The notes under the pieces were generated by a model. That model was not told the DNA's origin. It saw only the letters and a list, made by a program, of their open reading frames with translations, and made no database searches. A DNA stretch of 38,541 bases from Bacillota bacterium (GTDB lineage Bacteria; Vulcanimicrobiota; SpSt-956; JAKJGF01): positions 1 to 38,541 of the forward strand of contig JAKJGF010000014.1 of assembly GCA_022704525.1 (NCBI GenBank), given 5' to 3'. The translations under genes and the position numbers were made by a program. How positions within the stretch are numbered: the stretch's first letter is position 1; the number at the start of each line of letters is the position of its first letter. Positions 8,820 through 17,182 of this stretch are shown here, in pieces.

Positions 8820-9956
8820 ATGAGTTTTTGTGAAGGGTGTCTTCAGGAGAAAAAGAAGGAGAGTAATTTCTGCCAGTCCTGTGGTTGTAAATTAGCAGAA
8901 GAAAAGGTTACTGAAGTTTCAGAAAAAAGAAATAAAATAGTACATTTCATAACTAGAGCTTTAGAGATTTTATTTTTCTTATCCATAATCGCTTTATGGA
9001 TACTCTATACCAGAAATCCCGACTGGGAAGTTAATAAAGCAAAAGAGGAATTTAAACGTAAAAATTATCAAAGGGCCATAAATTACTGTGAAAAAGCTCT
9101 TAATCTGAGATCTGATAATAAAGAAGCCCATGAGGTACTTCTGAATATTTATCTGGTGTTAAGAGATAACAAAAATGCACGGGAAGAACTTAATATACTT
9201 CTTAAACTCGGAGTACCTGGCAATGAGAATTATATGACCTGGGGAGATGGTTTTCACGAGTGTAAAGACTATTCTTCTGCCGCTAAATGTTATGAAAAGG
9301 TGTTGGAAACAAAACCGGAAGAGCTTGAAATTCTAAAAAAAATAGCAGAGTGTTATAAAAATTCCTGGCAAAAACAAAAAGCTGGAGAAATTTATTTAAA
9401 TATCGGGAATAGTTATCTTGAGACTCAAAAATTTGAGGAAGCAGAAAAATATTTTAAGTATGCTCTGGAACTTAATAATCAAAATCTTCATATCAGAGAG
9501 GGACTTTCCATATGTTATATAAAGAAAAAAGATTATCCAGAGGCTATAAAAGTACTGAAGGAGATTAAAAATAAGATAAATGATAAAAATAAACTCGAAG
9601 ATATAAATAAGCAACTTGTAGAATGTTATTTAATCCTGGGGAATCAATATATTAGTCATAATACGGATGAGGCAACAACATACTTTAAAAAAGCTCTCAC
9701 ACTGGATAAAGGCAACGTTCTGGCAAAAGACAACCTCAATAAATGTGGTGATATATATCTTAAAAATATTAAATATTACCTTGAGAAAGAAAATTATAAA
9801 TCAGGGAAACTGCTCTGTCAGAAAGTTATGAAATTTTTCCCGGAAGGAGAATATCTGGAGAAGGCAAAAAATTATCTAAAGATAATAGAAAAAAAAGAAA
9901 AGGACAAAAAGAAGAAAACTTCTCATTCAGAAGAATACATCATAATTAGAAGATAA
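8820..9956 (+). CDS. zinc-ribbon, transmembrane, TPR protein (kinase-less paralogue of the preceding gene)
   Basis: 378 residues with SD AAGGAGAT 6 bases before the ATG. The same N-terminal Cys pattern as the upstream kinase (C4, C7, C18, C21) is followed by a membrane segment at about 42-64 (FITRALEILFFLSIIALWIL). The rest is TPRs from about 70 to 360: YQRAINYCEKALNLRSDNKEA, FEEAEKYFKYALELNNQN and DEATTYFKKALTLDKGN. The C-terminal tail is Lys-rich. No kinase motifs are present. Spacing and shared ends suggest it arose by duplication of the kinase gene with loss of the kinase domain and is co-transcribed. It may be a partner of the kinase TPR region (inference). Confidence 0.85.
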   Translation: MSFCEGCLQEKKKESNFCQSCGCKLAEEKVTEVSEKRNKIVHFITRALEILFFLSIIALWILYTRNPDWEVNKAKEEFKRKNYQRAINYCEKALNLRSDNKEAHEVLLNIYLVLRDNKNAREELNILLKLGVPGNENYMTWGDGFHECKDYSSAAKCYEKVLETKPEELEILKKIAECYKNSWQKQKAGEIYLNIGNSYLETQKFEEAEKYFKYALELNNQNLHIREGLSICYIKKKDYPEAIKVLKEIKNKINDKNKLEDINKQLVECYLILGNQYISHNTDEATTYFKKALTLDKGNVLAKDNLNKCGDIYLKNIKYYLEKENYKSGKLLCQKVMKFFPEGEYLEKAKNYLKIIEKKEKDKKKKTSHSEEYIIIRR

Positions 9957-9975
9957 TAAGTTTATTGTTTTAACT

Positions 9976-12900
9976 TTACAGATTGCCCTGAGAGGGTATT
10001 AGTTCTCTGTCTTCTCTCGTAAAGCGTCCTATATCAAAAGTATCTTCATCGGGCACTATAATAAGAGGTTTCTCTATACCGCCAATATTGCCAGCCATCA
10101 GAGAAACTTCCGTAGAAACATATTGAAAGAGATTCTTTATATCAAGGAATTCATTATCCCTGAGGGCTTCACCTTTAATACCTGTAAGTATTGCATGAGT
10201 TAGAAAACTCTCTCCGCAGTGGCATGCTTCATAACTTACTATATCCGAAGTATATCCCATAAGCACATATACACCGGTTCGATCTTTTAGAGTTTCCATA
10301 GCTCTTATCTGTTCAACAGGAATATAACGCTTTGCAGTTAGTTGTCTGGCCAGTGGCCCACCTGCACATGTATCCAATATAATAATCTGTCGGAGTGAGG
10401 GAATCTGATTAAACCATTCTGCCAGTTCATCACAGGTAACAGACGATTTACTTCTTATCTCAGGAGAAGACATATCAGTCGAAATAGCTTCCTTTGTAAG
10501 ATAGCAATAAAGATCCCCTTCTTTTTGAAGGGTTATTCCGTAACCTGCCAGATAAACTACAACTATATCCTGAGGTTTTGCTTTTCTCGCCTCATAAAAG
10601 GCCTTTTTCAGGTTCTCTTTTATGCACAACAGGGAATTACCCTCCGGAGTTGAAGTTAAAAGAGTTATATGTACCTTATGAGAGCCCAGGAGCCTTTTCC
10701 CTCCTATTTCAAGAGCTTTAGCTATATTTTTCCCATCTCTGTCAGGGAAAGAAAGTTTTATGTCAGGTGAGGAATAATTGGAAACACCGGCAATTATAGC
10801 ATAAAGTTCTGGTGGTTCATTATCTTTTTTCCCTTCCGCAATCCAGGAACATTCCACTCCTCCATTAGAAAGATAACCTTCCTTATTCCATGCCACCACA
10901 CGGATTACATTTTGTTGTCCCGGGACAATTCCGGTCAGATCAAGTTCAAAAGAATTCTTACCTGAAGCATTTGCTATTTCTTTTTTATTGAGAAAGACCT
11001 GACTTCTTCCTATACCTCCGCCCTGATCAATTAATTTAATGATAAGTTTTTTATCCGGCCCGGGAGATTTTATCTGAATCTCCGGAAAAAGCTGTATTTC
11101 ATTTAAGGAAAATATTTTTCTGGAAGGTTCATTATTAAACCCGGTTATTTTAGAAAGCAATCCAGGTTCATAATAACACTCTTTGAGTTGAAAAAGGTCC
11201 AGAGGAATATCTCCTGAAACAAAATGTATCTCTTTCATTCCCCTGAGAGTAGTATCAAAGCGGTAATCAGGTGTTATCACAGCCCAGTCTTCATCTTCTA
11301 TAGAAATAAGACTGGCTAGCTCTTTGCCACTCTTTATATCCCAGAATTTAATTTTCATATCATTACCTGCTGTCGCTAATATAGTGCTATCGGGAGTAAA
11401 GGTAACTGAATTAATTAAATCAGAATGACCTTTAAAAGATCTTATTTGTTTACCTGAAACCATATCCCAGAGTAGAACACTGTTGTTTTTACTGCCTGTG
11501 GCCAGTAACTTACCATCGGGACTGAAAGCCAGAGGTGATAAAGCATCCAAATATTGTTGTTCCTTACCTGTATCTATATCCCAGAAGCTGACTGTCCTGT
11601 CCTGGAATGCGGAGGCCAGTGTTCTGCCATCAGGACTGAAAAGGACAGAAGTGCCACCCCGGGAAAAATTTTGAGAAATATTTTTAAAAGATCTGATCTC
11701 TCTGCCTGAAGTAATATCCCAGAGCATAACTACTGTTTTTTCTTTATTAAAGATACTATTTTCCAGACCTGTAGCCAGAATTTTTCCTGAGGGACTGAAT
11801 GATATGGAAGTCACTAAAGATGGAAGCTCCCCTGTAACAGGACTCATTAAGATACCACCGGCCCTATCCCAGAGACTGAGTGTACGGCCTGTAGAAAGAG
11901 CTAATATCTTATCATCAGGACTGAAGGCAAAACTCAATACATAATCGGGAAAGTTATTCGGTAATAAGATTTCCTTACCATTACTCAAATCCCAGAGTTT
12001 AACCTTGAAGTTATTTCTTCCGGCAAGTATTTTACCATTATGACTGAACGCTATAGACCCTATCCAGTCAAATTCTTTTGAGGAAAGGGGATCTAAAGAA
12101 GAAAAAACACCTTCCATCTTTTCCAGAGGAGGAAGTACTTTACCTGTCTGAAGATTCCAGAGCTGAATTACTTTTTTCTCATCTGGAATATCATTTCTCA
12201 TATTTTCAAAAATTCTTCTTCTTATTTCACTGGCTAAAATTATACCATTGGAGTTGAAGGTAATCGATGAAATAAGGTTAGCATAGCCTTCTAGAGTACG
12301 AATCTTTTTGCCATTGCCTCCGGGGGAATCGATTGTGCTCACATCCCATAATCTCAATGTATTATCATCACAGCCAATAGCAAGTGTCATACCATCAGGG
12401 CTGAAAGTAATCGGTTCAAAACCACAGGGAATTCCTTCCAGTTTATTAATTATTTTACCTGAGTTTATATCCCAGAGGTTAATTGTTCTGCCTCTCTCAA
12501 CACTTGCCAGTATAGTACCTTCAGGGTCAAAGGCTACTGATAAAACACCTTCAGATTGTTTTGTTGTGAGTTCTTTTATCTCTTTACCTGTTTCTATATT
12601 CCAGAGCTTAATGGTATTATCCTCACTTCCACTTGCAAGTATGTTTCGATTGAATGCTATAGAATTAACCCAATTTTTATGACCTGAGAGAGTAAGAAAT
12701 TCTCTGCCGTTACTATTACTCATAATCCATAATCTGACATCTTTATCTGTGCTTCCTGTGGCAAGTATTTTACTATCAAAACTAAAAGAAACTGCTAATA
12801 CACTGGAATTATGGCCTTTAAGCGGCACAAATTCTTCCCCTGTTTCTATATTTAAAAGTTTTACTGTTCCATTTTCCGTTCCTATAGCCAGTAATTTGCC

Positions 12901-13278
12901 ATCAGAACTGCAACTGATAGCCATTACACTTTCAGAAATGTTCCAGGAATTAATTACTTTTCCATCTGAGATATTCCATAGTTTTACTGTACCATCGGAG
13001 CTTCCACTTACAAGCATTTTTCCACCGGGTCTGAATATCACTGCATTAACCCCCAGTATATGGCCTTTAAAGATTCGAAGCTCTTTACCTGTTTTTACAT
13101 CCCATAATATTATTGTATTATCTAAACTCCCACTGATCAGCAATCTTCCATCGGGACTAAAAGCTACCGAAGATACAGGAGCAGAATGACCTGCCTGTGT
13201 AACAAGCTCAAGTTGGCCGGCACAGGAAAAGGATATAAGGAACATATAGAAGAGTATAAAACCAATAATATATTTCAT
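9976..13278 (-). CDS. secreted WD40 (14 repeats) plus caspase-like (C14) domain protein, catalytic His replaced by Tyr
   Basis: 1100 residues from the ATG at 13278; a longer frame from 13332 would translate heptamer-repeat DNA and is rejected. The signal peptide ends near the SCAG at about residue 20. Fourteen WD40 repeats can be counted, each with xVAFSPDGxxLAtGs followed by xxLWD, enough for two seven-bladed propellers. After a beta-rich linker the C14 caspase-like domain starts at about residue 843 (PPELYAIIAGVSNYSS). The His-Gly segment reads VVYLAGYGI, with Tyr913 where His is expected (codon at 10540-10542). The Cys segment IIILDTCAGG keeps Cys971 (10366-10368). With the dyad broken, proteolysis is doubtful. 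It lies downstream of the NHL lipoprotein on the same strand. No SD is visible. Confidence 0.88.
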   Translation of the reverse strand: MKYIIGFILFYMFLISFSCAGQLELVTQAGHSAPVSSVAFSPDGRLLISGSLDNTIILWDVKTGKELRIFKGHILGVNAVIFRPGGKMLVSGSSDGTVKLWNISDGKVINSWNISESVMAISCSSDGKLLAIGTENGTVKLLNIETGEEFVPLKGHNSSVLAVSFSFDSKILATGSTDKDVRLWIMSNSNGREFLTLSGHKNWVNSIAFNRNILASGSEDNTIKLWNIETGKEIKELTTKQSEGVLSVAFDPEGTILASVERGRTINLWDINSGKIINKLEGIPCGFEPITFSPDGMTLAIGCDDNTLRLWDVSTIDSPGGNGKKIRTLEGYANLISSITFNSNGIILASEIRRRIFENMRNDIPDEKKVIQLWNLQTGKVLPPLEKMEGVFSSLDPLSSKEFDWIGSIAFSHNGKILAGRNNFKVKLWDLSNGKEILLPNNFPDYVLSFAFSPDDKILALSTGRTLSLWDRAGGILMSPVTGELPSLVTSISFSPSGKILATGLENSIFNKEKTVVMLWDITSGREIRSFKNISQNFSRGGTSVLFSPDGRTLASAFQDRTVSFWDIDTGKEQQYLDALSPLAFSPDGKLLATGSKNNSVLLWDMVSGKQIRSFKGHSDLINSVTFTPDSTILATAGNDMKIKFWDIKSGKELASLISIEDEDWAVITPDYRFDTTLRGMKEIHFVSGDIPLDLFQLKECYYEPGLLSKITGFNNEPSRKIFSLNEIQLFPEIQIKSPGPDKKLIIKLIDQGGGIGRSQVFLNKKEIANASGKNSFELDLTGIVPGQQNVIRVVAWNKEGYLSNGGVECSWIAEGKKDNEPPELYAIIAGVSNYSSPDIKLSFPDRDGKNIAKALEIGGKRLLGSHKVHITLLTSTPEGNSLLCIKENLKKAFYEARKAKPQDIVVVYLAGYGITLQKEGDLYCYLTKEAISTDMSSPEIRSKSSVTCDELAEWFNQIPSLRQIIILDTCAGGPLARQLTAKRYIPVEQIRAMETLKDRTGVYVLMGYTSDIVSYEACHCGESFLTHAILTGIKGEALRDNEFLDIKNLFQYVSTEVSLMAGNIGGIEKPLIIVPDEDTFDIGRFTREDRELIPSQGNL

Positions 13279-13288
13279 AATAAAAATA

Positions 13289-13366
13289 GTACAAAGTGAA
13301 AAGTGATGAGTGATGGATGAGAGGTATTCCACTTTTCACTCTTCACCCTTCACTCATCTCTCATCT
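13289..13366. repeat. GTGA-type heptamer inverted repeat
   Basis: Forward units of the GTGAAAA/GTGATGA kind (13295-13318) face reverse units of the TTTTCAC/CTTCACC kind (13331-13366) across a short spacer, so the region can fold into an imperfect hairpin. It lies between the NHL lipoprotein gene and the WD40-caspase gene. The same unit recurs at other intergenic sites in the window. Confidence 0.6.
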
Positions 13367-15097
13367 ACTGAATATCTGTATTCTACAATTAAAGGTATCT
13401 GAAATATAAATTCTTCCATTAACAGGACTCACTGCAATGCCTATAGGATGATAGAATTGCTCATTTGTAGAACCGGGCACACCATTTATACCAACAGTAT
13501 CAATATAATTTCTGTCTGCATCAAACATCTGGACTCTGTGATTTCCACTATCCACTATAAAAATATTTCCCTGAGCGTCAAATCCTATATCACCGGGACG
13601 ATTTAAATGAGTAGCATCATTACCGGGAACACCACTTTCACCTATGGTAGCCAGATAGTTGCCGGTAGAATCAAATATCTGTACCCTGCTATTCTCCCAG
13701 GAATCAGTAATAAAGATATTATTATTTTTATCAATTCTTACTGTCGATGGGGCAAGAGAACCAAAATGTGCATTATCATTACCCTTCTGCCCTTCTGTTC
13801 CTATCGTTCCAATACAGTTTCCTTCGGGAGATAATTTGCGAAGACAGAAATTTCTGTTATCACATACAAAAATATTTCCAACCAGGTCTACTGAAATACC
13901 AAGAGGTGTATTGAATCTGGTAGTGGCATCACCTGAAAAACTGCGTAAAAAATTACCATTAGAGTCAAAAATTACAATCCTTTTATTAATACCACCATCA
14001 GCAATATAAACATTATCACTGGCATCTACAGCAATACCACCCGGAGCATCCAGAAAAATTCCATCTGCTACCTTTATAGTTGCTACATAAGTATTATGTA
14101 CATTAAATTTTTGCACCCTGTTATTCATGGTATCAGTCACATACAGATTACCCTTACTATCAAAAGCCAGACCTTCAGGGCGATTGAAATGACTGTTATC
14201 ACTTCCTCCTACATTGGCTTCTCCTATAGTAGCCTTATAACTGAAAGCTGAATTATTGTAGGCTGTAAGATTAAAATCTTTAATTAATTCCATACCATCC
14301 TCTACATTAATTAAAGCAGTGGAAAGAAGGCTTCCAGAAGAAGCAATAACAGTTAAGGCGTTATGTGCAGGAACTTCAGGTAAAACATAATTTCCACTCT
14401 CATCTGTTAAAGTATAATAAGTAGTACCGGTCACTTCAACTCTGGCATTAGACACAGCTTTTTCATTGGCCACAACTTTTCCCCTGAGTGTACCGGAACC
14501 GGGTGTTATTATAACTGAACTGATGGCAGAGTAAGTATTCTTATATATTGCCTGAATGTCTGCATGTATTGCATATCTTCCCTTAATATTAACACCACTA
14601 TCATCAACAGCATCTATAGTATTTGTTATTGACATTAATAATCCCGTATTGGGATCAAGATAAATATAACCATTATTATCTATCCACCGGAGAGTTCCAT
14701 TTACAATAACTGCAATTTTATTTCCTTCCGTTCCCAGAGGAGACTCATATATCTTCCAGGTAACTTCAGATGGTTCTATAGTACGATTATTCCCTGTTAT
14801 ACCATAGGCATAAAGCTGATGAGAACGCCCTTCTATAATTCGCAAAAAAGCATCCTGTGGAGGAGTTATATAAAATTGTCCTGTATTTACAGGGCTTTCA
14901 TCGATCTTTTCATAACTTACGGGCACTTCCTGCTCAAGTGCCACAAAATTCGACTTACTGGCATTAAGCTTTATAAGACCATCCGGTAAGTCATTAAAAA
15001 CAAAATAACCTTTCTCATCTGTTACTGCTGAAGTATTGGAACCTTCTATATTCACTGTGACACCACTTAAAGGTGCGTTTAACACCTTTCCAGTCAA
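13361..15097 (-). CDS. NHL-propeller protein, main part (C-terminal of a frameshifted lipoprotein gene)
   Basis: 578 residues in the open frame; the first codon available is a TTG with no SD. The start LTGKVLNAPLSGVTVNIEG is already inside a carboxypeptidase-regulatory-like beta domain, and the sequence joins logically to the lipoprotein N-terminus in the overlapping frame (15015-15329). A second regulatory-like domain is at about 205-275 (TLRGKVVANEKAVSNARVEV). Six NHL repeats follow from about 298 to the end, each like RPEGLAFDSKGNLYVTDT, enough for one six-bladed propeller. NHL propellers bind proteins or ligands, and exported bacterial ones are often cell-surface. No catalytic motif is seen. 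The WD40-caspase gene follows 83 bases downstream. Confidence 0.85.
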   Translation of the reverse strand: MTGKVLNAPLSGVTVNIEGSNTSAVTDEKGYFVFNDLPDGLIKLNASKSNFVALEQEVPVSYEKIDESPVNTGQFYITPPQDAFLRIIEGRSHQLYAYGITGNNRTIEPSEVTWKIYESPLGTEGNKIAVIVNGTLRWIDNNGYIYLDPNTGLLMSITNTIDAVDDSGVNIKGRYAIHADIQAIYKNTYSAISSVIITPGSGTLRGKVVANEKAVSNARVEVTGTTYYTLTDESGNYVLPEVPAHNALTVIASSGSLLSTALINVEDGMELIKDFNLTAYNNSAFSYKATIGEANVGGSDNSHFNRPEGLAFDSKGNLYVTDTMNNRVQKFNVHNTYVATIKVADGIFLDAPGGIAVDASDNVYIADGGINKRIVIFDSNGNFLRSFSGDATTRFNTPLGISVDLVGNIFVCDNRNFCLRKLSPEGNCIGTIGTEGQKGNDNAHFGSLAPSTVRIDKNNNIFITDSWENSRVQIFDSTGNYLATIGESGVPGNDATHLNRPGDIGFDAQGNIFIVDSGNHRVQMFDADRNYIDTVGINGVPGSTNEQFYHPIGIAVSPVNGRIYISDTFNCRIQIFSR

Positions 15098-15329
15098 TTT
15101 TAGAAGGATCCTCCTTTATAATTATCATACCTGGTGTATTAACTGTTTGAGAAGATCCAATTTTATTCTCACTCAGTATCGGAATACAGGCAAAACCCCA
15201 TTCGGAAGTAAAAACACTGGTTACAAGAGCAAGAAAAGCACCGCAACCTGCTACTTCCATTAATAAAATTGCAGCAATACACACTGTTAACAAAAATTTG
15301 AAAAGAAAATATTTTGTTCTACCAGTCAT
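15015..15329 (-). CDS. lipoprotein N-terminus of the NHL gene, separated by a frameshift
   Basis: The ATG at 15329 has SD GAAAGGAG 9 bases upstream; the longer frame from 15359 lacks this. The product starts with a hydrophobic signal and lipobox VAGC (Cys29), followed by a short exported stretch. It leaves the family frame at EDPSKI: at TCTAAAATTGAC (minus strand) removing one A from the AAAA run (plus-strand 15098-15101) gives EDPSK-LTGKVLNAPLSG and fuses directly to the NHL protein. The remaining out-of-frame tail has no recognisable features. I read this and the 13361-15097 ORF as one gene of about 655 residues. Confidence 0.6.
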   Translation of the reverse strand: MTGRTKYFLFKFLLTVCIAAILLMEVAGCGAFLALVTSVFTSEWGFACIPILSENKIGSSQTVNTPGMIIIKEDPSKIDWKGVKRTFKWCHSEYRRFQYFSSNR

Positions 15330-15348
15330 TAATTTTTTCTCCTTTCTT

Positions 15349-16848
15349 TTATTTATCATTGTCTTTCAGTTTTTCCTGAAGCTTTTCCAGAAGTCTTTTC
15401 ACTTCTTTTGCGAGATTCCCTTCCGGGTTAAGTTTGAGATAAATTTCACATTCCTCCTTAGCTTTCTCATATTCCATATCTTTTGCATAAATACGTCCAA
15501 GAGCATAATGGATAAGAGGATAATCAGGATTTATCTTTTTTGCTTCCTCTATGTTTTCCATTGCCTTATCATACTTATTCTTCTCTCCATAACACATGGC
15601 TATATTTATATAAGACTCTATAATCAAAGGACTTTCCTTATCTCTTTCAAAAGGATTCATATAATCTGTTAATTTAAGGACTTCTTTAAATTCATGTATA
15701 GCCTCATCTAATTTCCCCTGAAGTGTATATAAATGACCTCTGAAAAAACGGGCTGCAGGTTCATAATAATACCTGTCACAAAGACTATCAAGGTATTCTG
15801 AAGCTTTATCTAATTGATTTCTGAAGATATATATCTTACTGAGATTTAAAGAAACATTTATATAATGGGGTTGAACATCCAGTACTCTCTTATAATCATC
15901 TATAGCTTTTTTCCATAATTCCCAGGCCTCCTCTTCTGCTCCACTATAATAAGCAAATAAACCCTCATAGGTATAAGAAGCACCACGGGCTACATAACCT
16001 TCAATTAAAAAAGGATCTAATTCAATAGCTTTTTCGCTTTTTTGTATAGCCTCCTGAAGTAATATTCTATCACCGGTCTTAAAATATCCTGCTTTCTGAG
16101 TATAAGCCTGGGCCAGGGCCGCATAGGCCAGAGCAAAATTCGGATCGATATCTATAGCATATTTAAATTTTTCTATAGCTTCATCATTCTCCTTTGAAAT
16201 ATATTTGAAATAAAGATAGCGTCCTTTTGCATAAGCCACATAAGCATTACCAGATTTAGTAAAATCTTTATTAACCGAGATTTCCTCTTTGTGAGTCAAT
16301 GCAACAGGTATGGCTTTTGTAATTGTCACAGCTATTTCACGCTGAATTTTATTTATAGGTTCAATATTTTTTTCTATATTTTCAAGACTACCCTCTACAG
16401 GTTCACTTATAAAGAGATCACTTATATCATTTTCTTTTTTTCTGAGATCAAGAATCTGAGCACCTACTCTAAAATGTTCTTTTCCTGTCTCTATATCTCC
16501 CAGTATTACTATATCAACCTTTAACATATGTCCAAGTCTGGTGGCAAGCTCTTTTGTTATCAATTCATTTTCTCTGATGCCGAGCTTTCTTTTTACTTTC
16601 TCAAGCTGAGGTCTTTCTATAAAATGGAGTCCTTCTATAGTGGACAGTTTTGTCACGGTCATATCGGCAAAAGAAAAACCTATATAACGAACTTTAGGAT
16701 TATCAGGAATAATATCAAAAGAGTTTATTGTAAGCACATTTAAATCCATTGATCGGCAATTGTTAGTTTCCATATTTGTTTCATATATTTGAAACAAAAA
16801 AAAGAAGAAAACAAAAAATAATATAATTAAAAAAAACTTCCCTTTCAC
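15349..16848 (-). CDS. FlgO/CsgG-like domain plus TPR protein, membrane-anchored
   Basis: Start chosen at the GTG at 16848, which lies 8 bases from SD AAGGAG; the GTG at 16857 would overlap that SD. A hydrophobic segment occupies about residues 3-20. A FlgO/CsgG-type domain follows: IGFSFADMTVTKLSTIEGLHFIERPQ as two adjacent stretches, then LEKVKRKLGI and VDIVILGDIE. This is the alpha/beta fold used in outer-membrane-associated assembly proteins such as FlgO. From about residue 195 to the end the protein is TPRs (DEAIEKFKYAIDIDPNFALA, LDEAIHEFKEVLKL, YDKAMENIEEAKKINPDYP). It is probably the first gene of a minus-strand operon with the NHL lipoprotein, whose start is 20 bases downstream, and perhaps the WD40-caspase gene. 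Substrate unknown. Confidence 0.8.
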   Translation of the reverse strand: MKGKFFLIILFFVFFFFLFQIYETNMETNNCRSMDLNVLTINSFDIIPDNPKVRYIGFSFADMTVTKLSTIEGLHFIERPQLEKVKRKLGIRENELITKELATRLGHMLKVDIVILGDIETGKEHFRVGAQILDLRKKENDISDLFISEPVEGSLENIEKNIEPINKIQREIAVTITKAIPVALTHKEEISVNKDFTKSGNAYVAYAKGRYLYFKYISKENDEAIEKFKYAIDIDPNFALAYAALAQAYTQKAGYFKTGDRILLQEAIQKSEKAIELDPFLIEGYVARGASYTYEGLFAYYSGAEEEAWELWKKAIDDYKRVLDVQPHYINVSLNLSKIYIFRNQLDKASEYLDSLCDRYYYEPAARFFRGHLYTLQGKLDEAIHEFKEVLKLTDYMNPFERDKESPLIIESYINIAMCYGEKNKYDKAMENIEEAKKINPDYPLIHYALGRIYAKDMEYEKAKEECEIYLKLNPEGNLAKEVKRLLEKLQEKLKDNDK

Positions 16849-16948
16849 AAAGATCACTCCTTTTTTTAAAATTATTAATTAATAGGCACAGAAATTTGCA
16901 TTATTGTTAAATTATTAGCTTCAGTAAATATAAACCTGTTTAAAACTA

Positions 16949-17018
16949 TCAGCAATCAGCTTAAGGAATAAAGCTGAAAGCTAAAGGATAATAGCTAATA
17001 ATAATTTAACCTTTAGCT
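16949..17018. repeat. GCTRAAA-type heptamer inverted repeat
   Basis: Units ATCAGCA/ATCAGCT are followed after a short gap by GCTGAAA, GCTAAAG, GATAATA and GCTAATA in 7-base register. AGCTAAAGG (16979-16987) is a perfect inverted match to CCTTTAGCT (17010-17018). Confidence 0.55.
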
Positions 17019-17112
17019 CTATTGTCCAGTAATCTTATAATAATCTATAAGAAAATAAATTTCAATATCTAAAGAAAAAAAAAAATTTATAAGTAATTCT
17101 GAATGAAAAACC

Positions 17113-17140
17113 TTGACAAATTACAGGTATTTGAGATAAT
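17113..17140 (+). promoter_or_regulatory. sigma-70-type promoter of the PstS-like gene
   Basis: Consensus -35 TTGACA (17113-17118), 16-base spacer and -10 GATAAT (17135-17140). SD AAAGAGGT and the ATG at 17183 follow. Confidence 0.7.
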
Positions 17141-17182
17141 TATATTTATGAATTAATCTTAAAGAAAGAGGTATAAATTCAA

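Larger units (their letters stand above)
16849..17182. other. 334-bp divergent intergenic region with heptamer repeats
   Basis: It contains the SD of the FlgO-like gene at the left end, a GCTRAAA-type heptamer inverted repeat (16949-17018) in the middle and the promoter of the PstS-like gene (17113-17140) at the right. The remainder is AT-rich with no ORF. Confidence 0.55.

Noticed and set aside
13279-13332. Longer N-terminus for the WD40-caspase protein
   Set aside because: The extra codons come from the heptamer repeat, and the ATG at 13278 gives a normal signal peptide.
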